A program made the translations under genes and the position numbers. From Larimichthys crocea (lineage: Eukaryota; Chordata; Actinopteri; Sciaenidae): a stretch of DNA of 64,000 nt. Below, piece by piece: positions 18,026 to 33,000 of this stretch (position 1 is its first letter; each line of letters begins with the position of its first letter). Under the pieces are notes generated by a model. The model ran no database searches. It saw only the letters and a program-made list of their open reading frames with translations, and was not told the origin of the DNA. Where the stretch lies: positions 10,734,038-10,798,037 of the forward strand of contig NC_040028.1 of assembly GCF_000972845.2 (NCBI RefSeq), read 5' to 3'.

Positions 18026-19693
18026 GTCCCCTGACAGTCAGACAGTTTCTCAAGTTTTTTTTGTGATAAATGAAAAAAAAGTCTTTGTTTTTATGCTTAT
18101 ACATGCTATCTGTATTGTGTAAGACGGAGTCCTTTTTAAACTCCACTTATTAGCATTCCTCAGATAGCGTGCATGCCTTTGCATCGGTTCCTTTATGAAC
18201 TGTTTTTATCCCACGGCATTCATCATCTGATGCGGCCTGCGTTAGCTCTGAAATCATACTAGCTTTCCCAGCCAAGCGTAGCCGTCTTCTGTTAACATTT
18301 AATTCAGTTTTATAAAGAAAATAGACTGTTGAAATTATCAGTAGCAGCACTGGTCTTGGTGCAGGAAAAAAGTGAACAGTGGCTTGTTAATGAACTGACT
18401 TCAGTCATGCTTTGTTTCCGGCAGAAGGCAGATTAGTACAGCTACAAGAATTATATAGTCTATGTCTGAAGTCACTGGACTGAAAATGTCAGTAGAGATA
18501 AAAAAAAAAGAAAAAAGAAAAAGTGGAGGCAGAGGAGGAGAGATAAAAGAATGATACGGTGAATGCAGACAATAAATGAGCATGCAAGAAAGAGAGCGAG
18601 ACTGTGATACAGGAAGAGAACAAGAAAAGGGGGGGTATAAATGTAATGAAAAGGATGTTTAGAGACAGGAGAATCAACAAGGGGGAGATTCGGCGAGAGA
18701 TAATTAGACAGAAGCACAGAGGGAAGAGATGTGAGAGAAAGCCACTCTATATCCCAGGAATTAGTGAACCAATGTTGATCAGAACTTTCTGTCCCCATCG
18801 CCGTTTCTTTGCAACTGCCGGCAACCGCTCCACAGTCATTATAGGTCAATAAAAAAAGGGCAGCATGTTCCTTCGGTTCTATTTCCTTCAAATGAAGTCA
18901 TCTCGAGTCTGTGACCTCGTCTCTATCTGCTGGTGAAAGTACATGGCATTCAGGCTTACTTTTCGTGCTTCTTAAACTTGATTTGTAATTGATATTCAGT
19001 GTACAAGTTATACCATTTAAAGTTATATAACTGCTGCACTGCAGCTTGTTATCGGGCTGCAATGCCGACCAGATGCTTTGTTTTTTTTCCCCCACGTGTT
19101 ATGTTTCTAACTCTTTACTTATTCCTTGAGGTGGCTGAGACCTGCAGGGCAGTAAGAAGAACTGTGTGAGGAAGAAAAAAAAAACATATTTTACTTCATA
19201 GCCTGACTGATAATGTTTTGTTTTGTTTTTTTAGGGCAGTTGGAAGTTTAAAAATTAAAAAAGAAGAGTTGTGACCAACGAACACACTCAGTGATATATT
19301 ATACAGTTGAAAAATAAGCGTGTCAGTGCTCTCTGGTAGATAAACTAATGTAGTGGTGACACAGTTTTTAAATTTGTCATTTCTTTTTACTTATCCGCCG
19401 GCATTTAGTTAATAGTTAAAAGTTACTATCTGCTTATAAATCAGGCCATGTTGCTCAAACTGTGTAATTCTGGAATAAACATTATCTGATTACTGTAGTA
19501 TGCAGCTGGCTTTAGTATCATATCTAGGCCACTGTGTGTGTTTGCGTGTGCGTGCTTGAGTATTTGGTATTTGTTCTCATGGGAGCATGTCTGAATACAC
19601 AAATGAATATTTAGGAACAGGAGAAACAACAAGACAATTAGATTGTAGACTCACAATGTTTATCATATTTTAGGTCCATATAAAGTCATGCTC

Positions 19694-19743
<50 letters not shown>

Positions 19744-22700
19744 AATCAGGCAATTTGCACAATTTTAATCAGGGTGGTAGGAAAATGAATTGCCGTCTCT
19801 TGTGGAGCACTTACTGAATTACTTACATCAAGGCTCAGTTTGTTTGCTGATTTTCAACATCACATGTTGAAACACCAGAATAAGAATGACACATGTGTAC
19901 CGACCACCTGACCAAATCAAACCAATGGGGACATAAAGTGGTAACACAATATAAAAACAGCTCTACTCCATGAGAAAATAATCAGCTGGATAAATTACAT
20001 AAGCGAACATGATGTAAACATGAAAACAAACAAAAAAAAAAAAACATTTGTACATTTAAAAATGTATTTACAGTTCAGTATCTACAAGTGTTTTCCCAAA
20101 ACATATATTCAGCAGTGATGGGCAATGACAGCAACTAATAAAAACAAAAATGAAAAAGAATCATTAAAAAAATGGCAATGTAATAACAGTAATTCATTTT
20201 ACCCCAGAATTGCAGGTGTTAGATTTCCAATCGGTTTGTTAATTTTATCTTTCCAAAATGTAAATGTTACAAGTGCACTACAGTAAAATCACAAAAGAAG
20301 ACCAAAACGAGACCGAAGTGTGAGCAAATCCCTAAATAACACTTGAACAGCCAGCCACTACTGCAAAACATTACTGGAGTAACACTGATACAGCAGAACA
20401 GAGGGCGACTTTGCACAAAGCATGAACAAGAGGAGGAAAATGATTCAAATGCCTGTTTCAAAGCCCTTTACCTGGACGGCATGAAGGAGAGGAGAGAAAA
20501 CAGAAGGTGTGTTTCCACTCTCAGCCAGAATCATTTAGTTGGACCTATTCACTGTGACAAAAAAAGGCTCCAGTTGCTCCAGAGATTTTATAATTTTGTA
20601 CTTTAAATGCATTTCTTATTACTGAATACAATGAGACGATGATGTTGCTTTTCCGCATATCATTGATATTCCATCCTTCCACAATTTCTACTTCATTCCG
20701 TTAATGTGGATTGGACCCTAGGACCAGCAAATGAAATCTGAGGTTTTCACATGACAACAGTGACACACTGAAACACTGACACATTGGAAACAGTTACACA
20801 AGGATTTTCATGCAGTAATGGGTTAAGTTGAAAATGATTGGTCCTCCAGTGCCAATCCCATCACATCCCATCGGGTATCAAGTATTTCAGTACAGTACAG
20901 AGTAATATTTGTGTTTATTTAAGCCTCAGAGAGTAAAAATATCAACCAAATGGCGAGAGTCTGTGTTGCGGTTTGATTTTGATATATTTCTTTTTCTTTT
21001 TTTTTGTATATTTTTTCCAATTGTAACATTGGTAGTGTTGGTGTTTATTGTGAGGAACTACAGTGCCTCCATTCCAAAGAGGTTCAAATAAAATAACAAT
21101 AGTTCCTTTGTACTGGAAATACTTCCTATACATTTCTAACTCTCCGAGTGTTCAGTACAACAATATCAAATATTGGAGCGCATTTAAATTCAAAAGCCAA
21201 GTCACACGCAAATGCATGTACACACAAACATATGCACACATAAACAGTTAGTTTATGCAGAGGGGAAAAAAAACAGGTCTAGTAGTAAACATTAGATGGC
21301 GCCATTTGCAAATTCAATTTTCCACTGTCTCATTATTCACAGGAGGTTATTTCATTTTAAACCTCATTTTCATCATTTAATACTTCATCCAAAGGAAAAT
21401 ATTCACATTTTAATTAAACCAACATATTTGCAAAAAAGAGGGAAGATGTTTTACATACACTACAATGACTTCCCCTCTCCTTGGCCAATATTTGGTACAA
21501 TCCGTCACTTGCCACTCAGCTCATGTGTTCACTCACACAGGCAAACTCACTATTTAACATTTTCATTGTTGTGTATAGTCCACTCCAAACTCTCAAACAG
21601 GTTTCAACAGTCAAATTCCTGGATAGCCAGTATCAGACAGCAGTTTGTTGTCTTTGTGTCTTAACAGCAGATTTAGACAGCCAGCGAAGTCTGCAAAGGT
21701 AGATCGTTTTGGAATAAGAAGAGGAAAGCGGACATTAACACACTAGATACAGTAGCTTAAAAAAAATGTTTTAAATTCAGTAGAAAGAGGAAAGAAGAGG
21801 GGAGGTATGGATGTGTCTCCTGTTTAGGTCCACAGTTGGCGATCGAGGGCACATTCTCCATAATGACAACAATGTAAGCAATGACACGTGGAGTGTTCAT
21901 GGGCGAAGTAACAATAACATTTTTCTACGGTGTGAACAGTTTGAATCAATACGCACCTAGGACCAGTCCCTGTTATTCATTTTGAAGCAGCAGAAGACTT
22001 GTGCTGCCATGTCTGCACTCACAGGCTGTCAGGTTGACGTCATGAACACCATGCTTCACACAGTGACCTTTCAGTAGAGAAAGTGATGGGAGAAGAGCTG
22101 CCTTTCTGTCTTGTTCTCCTCTGAGCTTTCTTAGTGGGATCCTTGAAGCGAATAGTTTCCTCCTTTAACCGCCCTCAAAGTACAGGGGCTGTTGTGTTGA
22201 AGGATTATTGAAGGTAATACTACCTTGACTCCATGAAAGCCATGTGTTGTGTATTTTTTCTGAAATGTTGCAACCCTCCTGTGAAGATTAGTGTTTTGAT
22301 TGCTTCTCCACTGCAACAGCCCCACAGGAAATTATTTCTTCTGGCTTACAGCAGCCAGAAAATCTTTAAATCAAATGAGAGATGCTTCAATGAACTTCTC
22401 AATGGACAGGTCCATTTTTTTTCCAGTGTCCTAGAGACGAGCACGGTAACGGAGGAGGATGGAAGTCAAATACAATATGCGATGACTCATGATGTCTGAC
22501 ATTTGACCACATTGCCTTTAATAATCAGTTCTTGCTCCATTCAAAAGAAAAGGCTCTGATCTTGTGTCTTGACATTCATAACGAACAGATCAGGGCCAAA
22601 TTGGCCGAATAAATAAGACCTCTAACATGTCTGAGAGAAAACCACCAACTTTTTGGTGTGGCACCAACTTTAAGACGTACCGAATTCCTGTTGGCTTAAT

Positions 22701-22825
22701 AGGCAGTTGATTAGGTTGGCACGGTAAGGTTAGGTTTTCAAACCCTAACTGTGACAAACAGGTCTGAAGTACCCTTATATGACTGCGTGTTTGTGGCTGG
22801 TTGTGCATGTGTGCAATTCGCTGTC
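18026..22825. other. region between convergent desmin and tmem198 (includes tmem198 3' UTR)
   Basis: Both genes point into this 4.8 kb. The right part must hold the tmem198 3' UTR. TTTATT (AATAAA on the minus strand) at 20914-20919 and 21044-21049 would give 3' UTRs of about 1.8-1.9 kb. A long (AAT)n tract lies at 19694-19741. Reading frames of up to about 140 codons, such as 18472-18891 on the minus strand, show low-complexity hydrophobic translations and nothing I recognise. Confidence 0.5.
19694..19741. repeat. (AAT)n microsatellite
   Basis: About 16 uninterrupted AAT/ATA units. Confidence 0.95.
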
Positions 22826-25800
22826 TCAGATGCGAACTGGGGGTCCAGTGGGTGCCGTGAGGGGCACTTGAGAGCCGCAGTCATAGTCGAGTTCGCCCAT
22901 CCGAGAGCGACTCATCATTCGACTGTGGGAGTATGCTCGTCTGTCTGTTTGTCTGTCCCTGAAACTCCTGATGTAGCTCTGTGGAAAGACAGATGACACG
23001 GGGTTGGGTTAGGAATATGTAGTGTACGGACATAATGTGAAAAAGATATCATAATGACAGTAAACAACACTGGTTTGCTATTGTAGCGTTAGATAAGAAG
23101 ATCATTACAGTTCTGTCATCTGTCCATTTGAAATGAAACTGCAACCAGTTAACAGTTAGACTTTTAAAAAAGCAAAAAGTGCACTATTTCTTGGCTGGGA
23201 GCAGTGATTTCAAGTATCTGCTGGTTGCCAGGCAACCTCACTGAGATCACAAGACTTCAAGAAGTTGCTGATCCTGGCCAAGAAATAAACAGCGAGCCTA
23301 GCTGCTTCCAACACTGATGCTAAGCTAAGCAAATTGGCTACTGGCTCCTGTTTAATTTTGAGCTTTCATCTAACTCTTGGCCAAAAAAAATATCTCACTA
23401 AATGTCTATACTATTCCTTTAAAGGTTTAATATGGAATGAGTAAAATATAGAATATGACTAAAGAAATTAAGGATTAAAGGGAAACACATACACTTATAA
23501 TGGTCAGCTATAGTACCCCCTGCTGTTGTTGTTTTGTTTGTTCCCTTTTTTTTTTTTTTTGCCATTTAATTTATTTAATGTATGATATTATTTCACATGT
23601 GTGTAGTTATACCTACTTATTTGTACTGTACTTTAAGTATGTAAGAGGGCTGGGGGGAGGGGGGATGTTCATGTAAGTTCTTAAGGTGTTAAAATAAAGA
23701 AAAAAGAAAAGAAATTGTAATTTTGTATGCACTGTTTTGTATTGTTGTAAGAAATTCCATGTTGGCATGCACTGTCAGTGCACATGTTTTTGTCTTACAA
23801 TTGGTAAACGGTAACACATTGAAAAACAGCTTCTGGTAGCTGCATGTACACCCATTTCTGTGGAAAGACAGTATATTTGCTTGTTTTTCTTCACCCATTT
23901 CTGTGGAAAGACAGTATATTTGCTTGTTTTTCTTTGAAAACACAAGATTTTGACCTACCGGTGAGAGCACATCTCCATCAAAGCGTCTTTTCGGGTTTGC
24001 CTTGCGGTAGTAGCCAGGTTCAGTCTGAGGAGGAGGGACTTTAGGTGGCTGGGAGCTCTGGGCTTGGTGATGAGGGTGGGATGCCGCTGGGTGATGGTAT
24101 TGCTGGTGGTGGTGGTGATGGGTGTTGGCTTTCTGCTTGTGGTCGGTCTTCTGGTTCTGTCGTTTTTTCTTCTTCTTGTTTTCCTTCTCCTTTTTCAGCC
24201 TCTCTTCTCGCTGTCGGATCCGCATGAGCTGGACCCTCCGTTGCTGTCGACTCAAAACCACTGGAAACGAAAGAAGACCAAAGATGTCACAATGAGAGGA
24301 GGAACAAAAGATAACCGTGAGGGAGGGAGAGGATGATAAAGACATAACAATGCACGTTTCAATCGAGAAAACAAAAGGAACTGATTAAGTTTAAGAGGAA
24401 GAGCAAAGGACAGATTCAAAATCAGCCTCAGCCTGACAAGAAAAACAAGAGAAACTCTAATTTTTTTATATTTTAATTAGCTTTTTTATTGCTGATGGTG
24501 AACTTTCTCTAGGGGGGTTGCTCTAAGTCAAACCCACTAATGTCCATTTCCTCATCCTGTTCAGTCAGTTGGCAGACAGATCATTTTCTTGCAGCATGTA
24601 GTCATACTGAGCTGCTCAGCCTCCTGACATATTGTGAGTGGGTGAGTGTGTGCGTGTTATTTCCACACGCTTCCTCTGCAAAGGATGTCCAAAATCAGCC
24701 CTAATGTTTCATTGATTACGCATGTGATTATTTCTGGGTATACGTGTTTTGTAAAACAGTTTGATTCAGTGGTTTAATATATATATATATAACAGCAGTG
24801 TCAAGGTTCGGTTTTAGCTTTCAATTATGTGAGGGTAAAGACGTGGCCACAGGCACAAGGACCCCGCTGAACTCTCACAAAGCCAAAATGTATTGTATGC
24901 ATCACAGTTACCATGTATGTTTGTGTGTGTGTGGGGGTGGGTGGAAGTGTTATGAGGCCTATTGTTGTTTCTTTGTGCAGGCGGACAGCTAACCAGGCAC
25001 CATCTGCCAGGGAAACTGCTTAATGATACCCCCCTTTTTCTTTTCCTCAGCACCCCCCCTCCCCACTTCAGGCCCCTCTGGTTACATGCTATTCGGTGTA
25101 TGTGTGTACTTGTATGTCTATCTCTGCGAGGACCACGATGAGCTTTAGATCTTGCGAGTGAGGACATTGCGTTTGATAGTTTACATTCATATAAGGGTTG
25201 AGGTTAAGAACTGAGTTGTGATGATTTATGTCAGGCTTGGAAAGAAAATATGTCAGAGTCCTCACAAGTATACAAAAATGTGTGTGTCTTCTCTCATTGT
25301 GGGAGCTAATTCATTCATGCACCTGTCCCGCAAGCTATTCAATCAGCTGGTGGACAGATGATTTTCCTGCTCTATTTGGGTGCCCCGGTTACCCAGTGTG
25401 CCCCAGTTTACCATCCTCCGCTTCCCCCAGTACACCTGCCCCCCCTTTTTTGCCCATCCTCTATTTTCTGTCATCACAGTGCTTCATCATAAAGGACACT
25501 TTTGGCAGTTAAAGACAATTACAGCTGCAAAAAAAATAAATTACACTGAAGATTTCATGCTGTAGGTACATTTGAAAGTGAATTTTTGGGCAATATTTTG
25601 AGTTTTGAGCCTGCCTGCTGCTTCCCCTCATGCCTCTTTCCACCACATGCAAGTCCACATTTTTCAAAATAGCACTAAAAAGATTCCACTATCTCTTTGC
25701 CCACACCCTCTGACTGGAAGGCGGCTGTTTAATCCCATTATTTGGGGGCCATGTGCGACTTCTTCCAAGACACTCCTCTGCATGTCACGCCAGCGAAGAT

Positions 25801-28800
25801 CAAATGTAAGAGTACGGATGAACTAGATGTGTATGTTTCAATTTTCCTATAGTTATTGTATGAGTAAGTGAGAGAGTGTGCACCAGTATAATTTAGTTTG
25901 TGTATAGTTTGTTTGTGTGCATGCATTGTGTGTGTGTGTGTGTGTGTCTTGCTATCTGTGTTGTTGTTGCTTTCAGAAATTCTCTTTCCATCAATAACAC
26001 ATTCTGCTGACAGCACTAATGCTGGTGTATTTAGATACTTACACACACACGCATTGTTCCTTTCCCTCATAATGGTAATGATTTCTAAGACTGCCGACTG
26101 AATTGCTTTTTAATAAAATTAAGATAGTTTAGTCAGTCCTGACAAAACCAGCTCATAGTGCCCTTTGTGAGATCGATGCTGAAACAAGCCTCTTCGTAAT
26201 TCTGTGCGCTTGACGTGCTCACTGTGTCCACGATTAAACTTGAAATTCAAAAAAACGCAAATTAAACTTTTGCCTTGAAGTTGTAGGGTTGAATGAACCC
26301 TTAATTAAACATCATATATAATACACAATTCTTACAGCATGGCCATAGTAGCAGCAGTCACTGTAATGGGTGATATTGGTGGGAAATACTGTCATATGAA
26401 TTTAAAGCTAAACTATACAACGTGTATAAAATCGTGTTCATCCTTCTCACTGAACTAAGCCACAAATTGACACGGTAAAAACAAAGCTTTTCCCAAGAGT
26501 TCTGCATCAGCCTTGCCTGACGCTTGTGGCTGTGGCCTACATCTGATTACATCAGACATGGTAAGGTGAACGCCGCCTCTCTTGAATCAGCTGTTTTTGA
26601 GCACATCCATGCGTTCACAAGTTCCAGGTTGGTCCAGAAGCTATGTCTGACTGTCTGACTGTAGGGTTTATCCCAGCAGTAAACTAAATTTGGATACATT
26701 TACATTTATGTGCATTTTCATGAATTCATGAGTGACTATTAATACCATGCACCAAGGAAGAGATCAAAGTCTTTGCTACTGGTACTCTGTCTCTGTCGGC
26801 CTCAAACGTTCTTACTTCCCCCAAGGACCCTGAATTTCCTTGGAAGTTTCCCTAAACCTGCCCTTCCCATTGTCTAGAAAAAGTCCCTGGTGTGTTCCCA
26901 CCTTTCCATATGACCTGACCTGCACACCCACCTGCAAACCTCCCAATTCCCTCAGTGTTCCTTCAGCCATTGTTCCCTGACTGTTAGACTGCCTGCACCT
27001 ACATGCATATATCCTATCTGCTACTATTTCTGTAAATCCGCTACCTGCAGTATGATTCTTACCCACCTCTGATCCCTGCTGAATTTTTTTTGCTTGTTTG
27101 TACTGACTTAAAATTGCTGAGTAAGCCTGTTTTTGTACCATGCAGTTTCTTTATTCAACCCGTGCTGGCTACAAGTGTCCGCATTTGAGTCCTCAACTCA
27201 GTTGCCAGTACATGAAAACTACATATTATTCCATAATAGCCAAAGAAGCCAATATTTAAATAACTAATAGTTTTTCAATATAATTATTGCCATTGTTGCG
27301 CTAATGTATTGTAATTGGTTTTCATAGATTATAGGGTTCTATAAGAGAAACATATCTAAGATGTGTGCTTTTCTGATTGTATCCAGTCATGAACCCTGAA
27401 CAGTTAATCGTGTTTTAGTTTAATATATCTTAAACAGTTGTCTGGTGGCACAACAGGTGTGTCATAGCAGGAAACTGGCAGGTGTATTAATGATTGCTGC
27501 AATTGTGTGTGTTAGTTTGCTGTCACTATTACTGTGGACTGAGCCTTTCTTCTAGTTATTAATTACCATCTGTTTTTTTTCCAGCGTCGTCAACAGTCAA
27601 AATGTCTGCGGTGCAACGAGTCTTTTCTTAAAATTGTTGTCATATACTCCCTCTTTCACACACTAAAAAATGTCTTAGAGCGCTCATATTGACATGATGT
27701 GACACTTGCAATAGTAATAAAGGCTACCTCTTAAAATCAACAAATATGGCAAAGTAATTCTAAAATATGGTGCACTAACCAGAACAATATTCGTATAATA
27801 AGGTTGTGTATGTAAAGGAGCATCACTTACCTTCTGTGTGAGAAAATCCCTCAGCAGTGACTTTCCATTGGATCAGCACGCCGAGTAAGGCCAGAACAGG
27901 CCACACTCCCAAGATGACCCAAGTAAACCAGCACACTGGCTTCTTTGGTGCCACCTGCAAAGATTACACTTAGAATTTGAATTGGATCATTAAGTGCTAA
28001 AACATTGCAAAATAACTAAATTTCTAACTAAATCGTGATGCTTTTTGTCAGTTTTCTCAAAACCTCTATTGTGCAAGGGTTACTCTTGCAAACTAACCCT
28101 AAACTAAACTGCTAATAAGGCTATTAAATAGTTTGGCTTCATCTTGAGGAAGAGTTTTTTTAAAAGGGTCACAAACCACATTTACTTCAGCAGGGCTGCC
28201 CAGTATACACGCAGAAGATAGGCAAACAAAACTTGGCCAACAAATATGAAAGAGGGCATTTCTGAATATTGTTCTTTCTAAAAAAAAATAAATGAGGGTC
28301 TGATGTTGAATATTTGATAATTAAATACAGACAGTGACAAGTTGAATGAAAAATCTCAATGAATGATGAATAAGAAAATGATTCAAATGATGAGCCATGA
28401 CCACTGTTGCCATAGTCAACACTTTCTCATCCACTCACATATCAAATGCATCTCCCTGTTCTTGAATAAACACACCTCAATCCCATCCTGCAGGCACACC
28501 CTAAATTCCTGGCAAAGTTTTGTAGACAGTGTGCAAAGGTGAAGTGTCTAGAATTGTGGTGGTAATGCTAATGTGGTCAATATCAAAAGATTTTATCTGC
28601 CCAATTGTCTGTCTCTTACTCCCGTGTAGAACACTCACACAGAGTAAAAACATGCCTCAAGGTGACTTCATATAAATTAATGACAGCGTGACAGCTTAAT
28701 AGATGAGCCTACCCTGAGTCTCTCGTAGACGTAGTGTACCAAGGCGAACAGCTCTATGAAGTAATCCACGGTGACAGTGATGATGGCAGATCCAAAGGTG

Positions 28801-30018
28801 GCAGTGGAGAAGGTGACAAAACAGCGTTGCCATTGAAGAGTGAGGACGGCAAATAACGTCCCAGAGCCCAGGAGAATACCCAGGGGAACCCACACGGTTT
28901 TGGGGTGGTAGAACTCTTCCATAACCTTCAAGAGAAGAGGGAGGGTTCATTTTTATTTTTTTCATCAGCAGAATAAGTTAGGGCCTGATTCACATCAACA
29001 TTTATGAGTTATTTGTCCCGAATCATTAACAGCAGCAAATCAGATCCAGACAAAGAATCCACCTAAAATCTAGATATGGCACCAGGCACCATCGCTTACA
29101 GCACAGCATCTTCTTCCATGGAGGAAGCTATTGTTTAGTTGATACACTTCATGCTTCTAAAAACCTGCTCTGTGATTTGGTTTGCAGCTAGGCATTATTT
29201 TAATTTCAGCATAGATTCTACAGGATTTCCTGGACATGTACATATTTCTGAAAAGCTGGTTTAAATATAGAGCACATTACAGGTTCATGCCGAGATGTAC
29301 AAGTGAAATGCCACCGCAGTACTGACGGCTTATGTAAATCCATGTACAACCCAGATTAGTCTGCAGATAACCACAACTGCACACATGACCTTTTTTTTTA
29401 GTGACTGGGCACAAGAAGGCTTTCCTGTGATGAGAGTGCAATGTTTTATTTATAAAGCTCATTTGCATGAACGTGAGGAAGACTGTTTCATATGCAGTGT
29501 ACATCACTTTAAGTAGTGCGCAATCAAATGTTTTATTCTCACCACCAGTGAAGCCACTCCAACCAGCAGGCCCAGCAGAAGGCCCACCATAAACAGTCCC
29601 ACACTGCGAACCAACATGGTCACCAGGCCACACAGGGTCCCGATGCCCAGACCGATGCCCACTGATGCCTCCACGCTGAGTTGAGTGTCCATCACCCTCT
29701 CCTTGTAGCACAGCATGAAGATGACCACAGAGCCAAACATTAGGCCTGTGAGGAACAATACGGCCTTGAAACATCGATAGCCTGGAGGAGAGATGGGAAA
29801 CACTGTGAGGCTATTACAAGCATACAAAGACTTGTACACGGTGTACCGATGCCTGAGTGAACAGCCAGAAAGCCTTGCGAAATCAAAACCTAATTCATTA
29901 CAAGGGCAACGTGGAACAACAAATGGTGAGTGTGCACAAGACATTCCTTATAGTGGAACAAAGAGAGAAACACCTGAGGGACTTTCTGTTGTAGCTTTGA
30001 CTTTTGGCAATAAAGAAT

Positions 30019-30052
<34 letters not shown>

Positions 30053-33000
30053 TAAAAACAAATACTTTCATGATTTGGATTCTTTTTAAAACACACACAC
30101 ACAACAAGCACTACTTTTGTATGAGATAGCCTAAACAGATACCAAGCTTCCAAGCGAGTGCCAAAAATACTAATATCAGTGTAGAATAAGACAGAAGATG
30201 TATTTGGGATTTTCTAATTAGGCACATGTCATAAAGGGTATATACTAACTATACTTCTTGAATAATCTATTAAAACCACAAACTTCTGGGTTGCTTTCTT
30301 GTCGGTGTAAAAACCTTTGGCTCATGCTTACCATCCTCCATCATAACCTGCTTCTTATCTTTCTGCCTTCTTTCTATCTTTCTGTCTAGCTCTTAATTTA
30401 ATCTGAAGATCCCTTTACTTCCCGGAAAATGCCAAGCAGAGCAAAATTCTGTTTGCCAAGAACTTATTGCCTTTTAAAATCTCCAGATGATATTGATATG
30501 AGTGTACTATAGCAGCCCGAAAATGGTCTTACAAATGATTTATGAGTGATATATTTAGGGATTAAGAAATTATTCAGCTATAACCTCTAAAATAAACCCT
30601 ATGAAGCATGGCTTATTGGACGTTTGATTTCTGATCTAACATTTTCCATGCTTACATTCTAGTTACACAATTGAGCTGATTAAGTATAGATTGCTTTGTT
30701 CTGGTTTTCCACAAAGTTACTGCTGTTACCAGATTATGAACAGGGAAGATACCATGCATAATGAACTGCAAAACAATAAACAGGGAGCAGTCCACAGCGA
30801 GGGAGTTACTTTCTCATTGGAAGATGATGAAAAGAGCAGATAAGCTGTCTCTATAAACCTTTATGAAACAGCTTTAAATTATGATAATCACAGTATAATG
30901 AAAGGTCATCCACATTCATGAGGCAAACAGGCTTGCTGAACAGAACAGCTGCTCTACTTTCTCTCTGTTACAGGTTTATTTCCCATTTTAGTTTTACATG
31001 CAGAGGAAAAAAAGGGATGCTTAAGAATGAAAAACTCAAATTATCAACAGTTAAGATCTCCGTGTTCCTTAACTGTGCTAACTGTATTCATCAATGCTTG
31101 CATCTCTCTTGCATTTGCTCTTTATCCCCTTCTTTGTCCATCTGACTGTCTCAAGGGGAACCGGCATCAGACTGTTATCTTTGTGTAATCAGGCATTGCA
31201 CAGCTGAGCCGAGGAATACGCTTCCTCACATCCAACCCACTGTCCGTGCTCCTCCCTTTTGACCATACCTCATTTATGTGCAATTTCTTAGATATCAGTT
31301 ACCAGGCCCTTAAGAGTAGTGAAGGCCACTGTATTTTTCATTTTGGAGTAAGTGGAGCATTTTCCAAAGCATCTACAGCCATTATTGGTTAGCAGCCATC
31401 ACAAACTCCCAATACTGTTTTTCTATATCAGTTAGTTTCCATAAATCAATGAATAAATTCTTAAATATTATGCCTCTGCTCGACTGCTCCTAATATTCTG
31501 GTCCAATTTCCTCGCTGACTTTTCTCTGACCCTTCCTTTCCTCGTTCAATCATCCACCCTCCAATGTTCCACTGCTCCTCTCTTCTGCTTATCCCTCCTA
31601 CTCCCTTGTTTGTTACTCGTTGCTTCCCTTACTTTTTTCCTGCAGCCATCAAACCCTCCATCCCATCTGTTCACTCCGATTCATTCAGCTCTCGTCTGCC
31701 TCCCTTCCACTCTCTTTCCCTAACGCCTCATCCATCTTTTTTCGTACATCACCCATCATTTCTGCTGCAACTTTGTTGATTTTCTGGGTCAAATAAATGA
31801 CAGCTAACCTTCTTTTCTCAATACCTCGGGACTAAAGCACATTCTCCGGGCATCTGTCAGTACGGATAATCTAAATAATTTGTCCTGCTGAAAACAAACA
31901 GGAATGTGTTTTTTTCTCAAATTATTCAAATGTGACTGTGGGGTTTCTGAAAGATGTCAACATTATGTCTCATTTACAGAACAGTCATTTTGTTTGGTTA
32001 TAGAATGAGATCTGGCACCGAGGGTAGGAATGCACCACTTAATCTTCTCTTTCATGGTATTAAACAAACAGAGACAAATATACAACAGATGGTAAAGAAC
32101 GAAGGAGCTTATGTATTTGAAAAAATATTATGCCATTCTGTCTTGTTATGTGAAGCTTTTCTGGTAATGTTTTGTAAGCATGTATGAAATGACATTTTTA
32201 AATCAATGTGCCAGCCTTTCATTATTATTCTAATGCTGCATATTAGCAGTATGGTCAGAGTACATCTGAAACTAGTAAAGTACATTTAAAGTGGGATACA
32301 ACATGGTCTTTTGTCTTTTGTCTGGCACCACCCTAGGGGCAAAACTTGACATTTTCCACCATACCAGTGGTGAGGATCTATGAATAGAATTGTTCTCTAT
32401 ATTTGTTTTCCACCCAGCAATTTAGTTGCAGGGCTACCGCCATGGTCTTGTTCGCATCGCTGTCAACTTTGTAAAATAAAGTTGTTGGGTAACCTGTTTG
32501 GAATGCAGGGACTGATGCTGCAGATGCTTCCCCAGGACGTATACAGTGAATGTTAATACTGTCTGTATGCTTCAGTGAATCTCTCTCTGTCTATTTGTAT
32601 GCCACACGTCTGCTCAGAGCTTCAAAATGCATCAATATTCCACCAAAAACAGCATGTTTGTTTTCCCAAAAATTGTAATTCTAGATCATATTTTTGATAT
32701 GTTTGTTTTCCCAAAAATTGTAATTCTAGATCATATTTTTGATATACAGTACTTCGCTGATTTTATTACATGAAACATTATCTTGATCATTCTCCTGCAT
32801 GCATTTTAGTTTACACATTTCATAATAATAATAATAATATAATAATTCATAACTTGCGTGACTAGGAACAAATAAATTGACTTTTTAATAGTATTTGTAA
32901 CATGTCCTGGTGGCCATGTGGTTACGGATGCATACCATGTCACTGGAAAAGAGTTCAAGTCTCTCTTAACTGTCTACTGTTGAGTAAAGGCAAAAATAAG

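Noticed and set aside
18472..18891. 139-codon minus-strand frame rich in Leu/Phe/Ser
   Set aside because: It arises from purine-rich low-complexity DNA (GAGA/AAAGA runs) read on the opposite strand.
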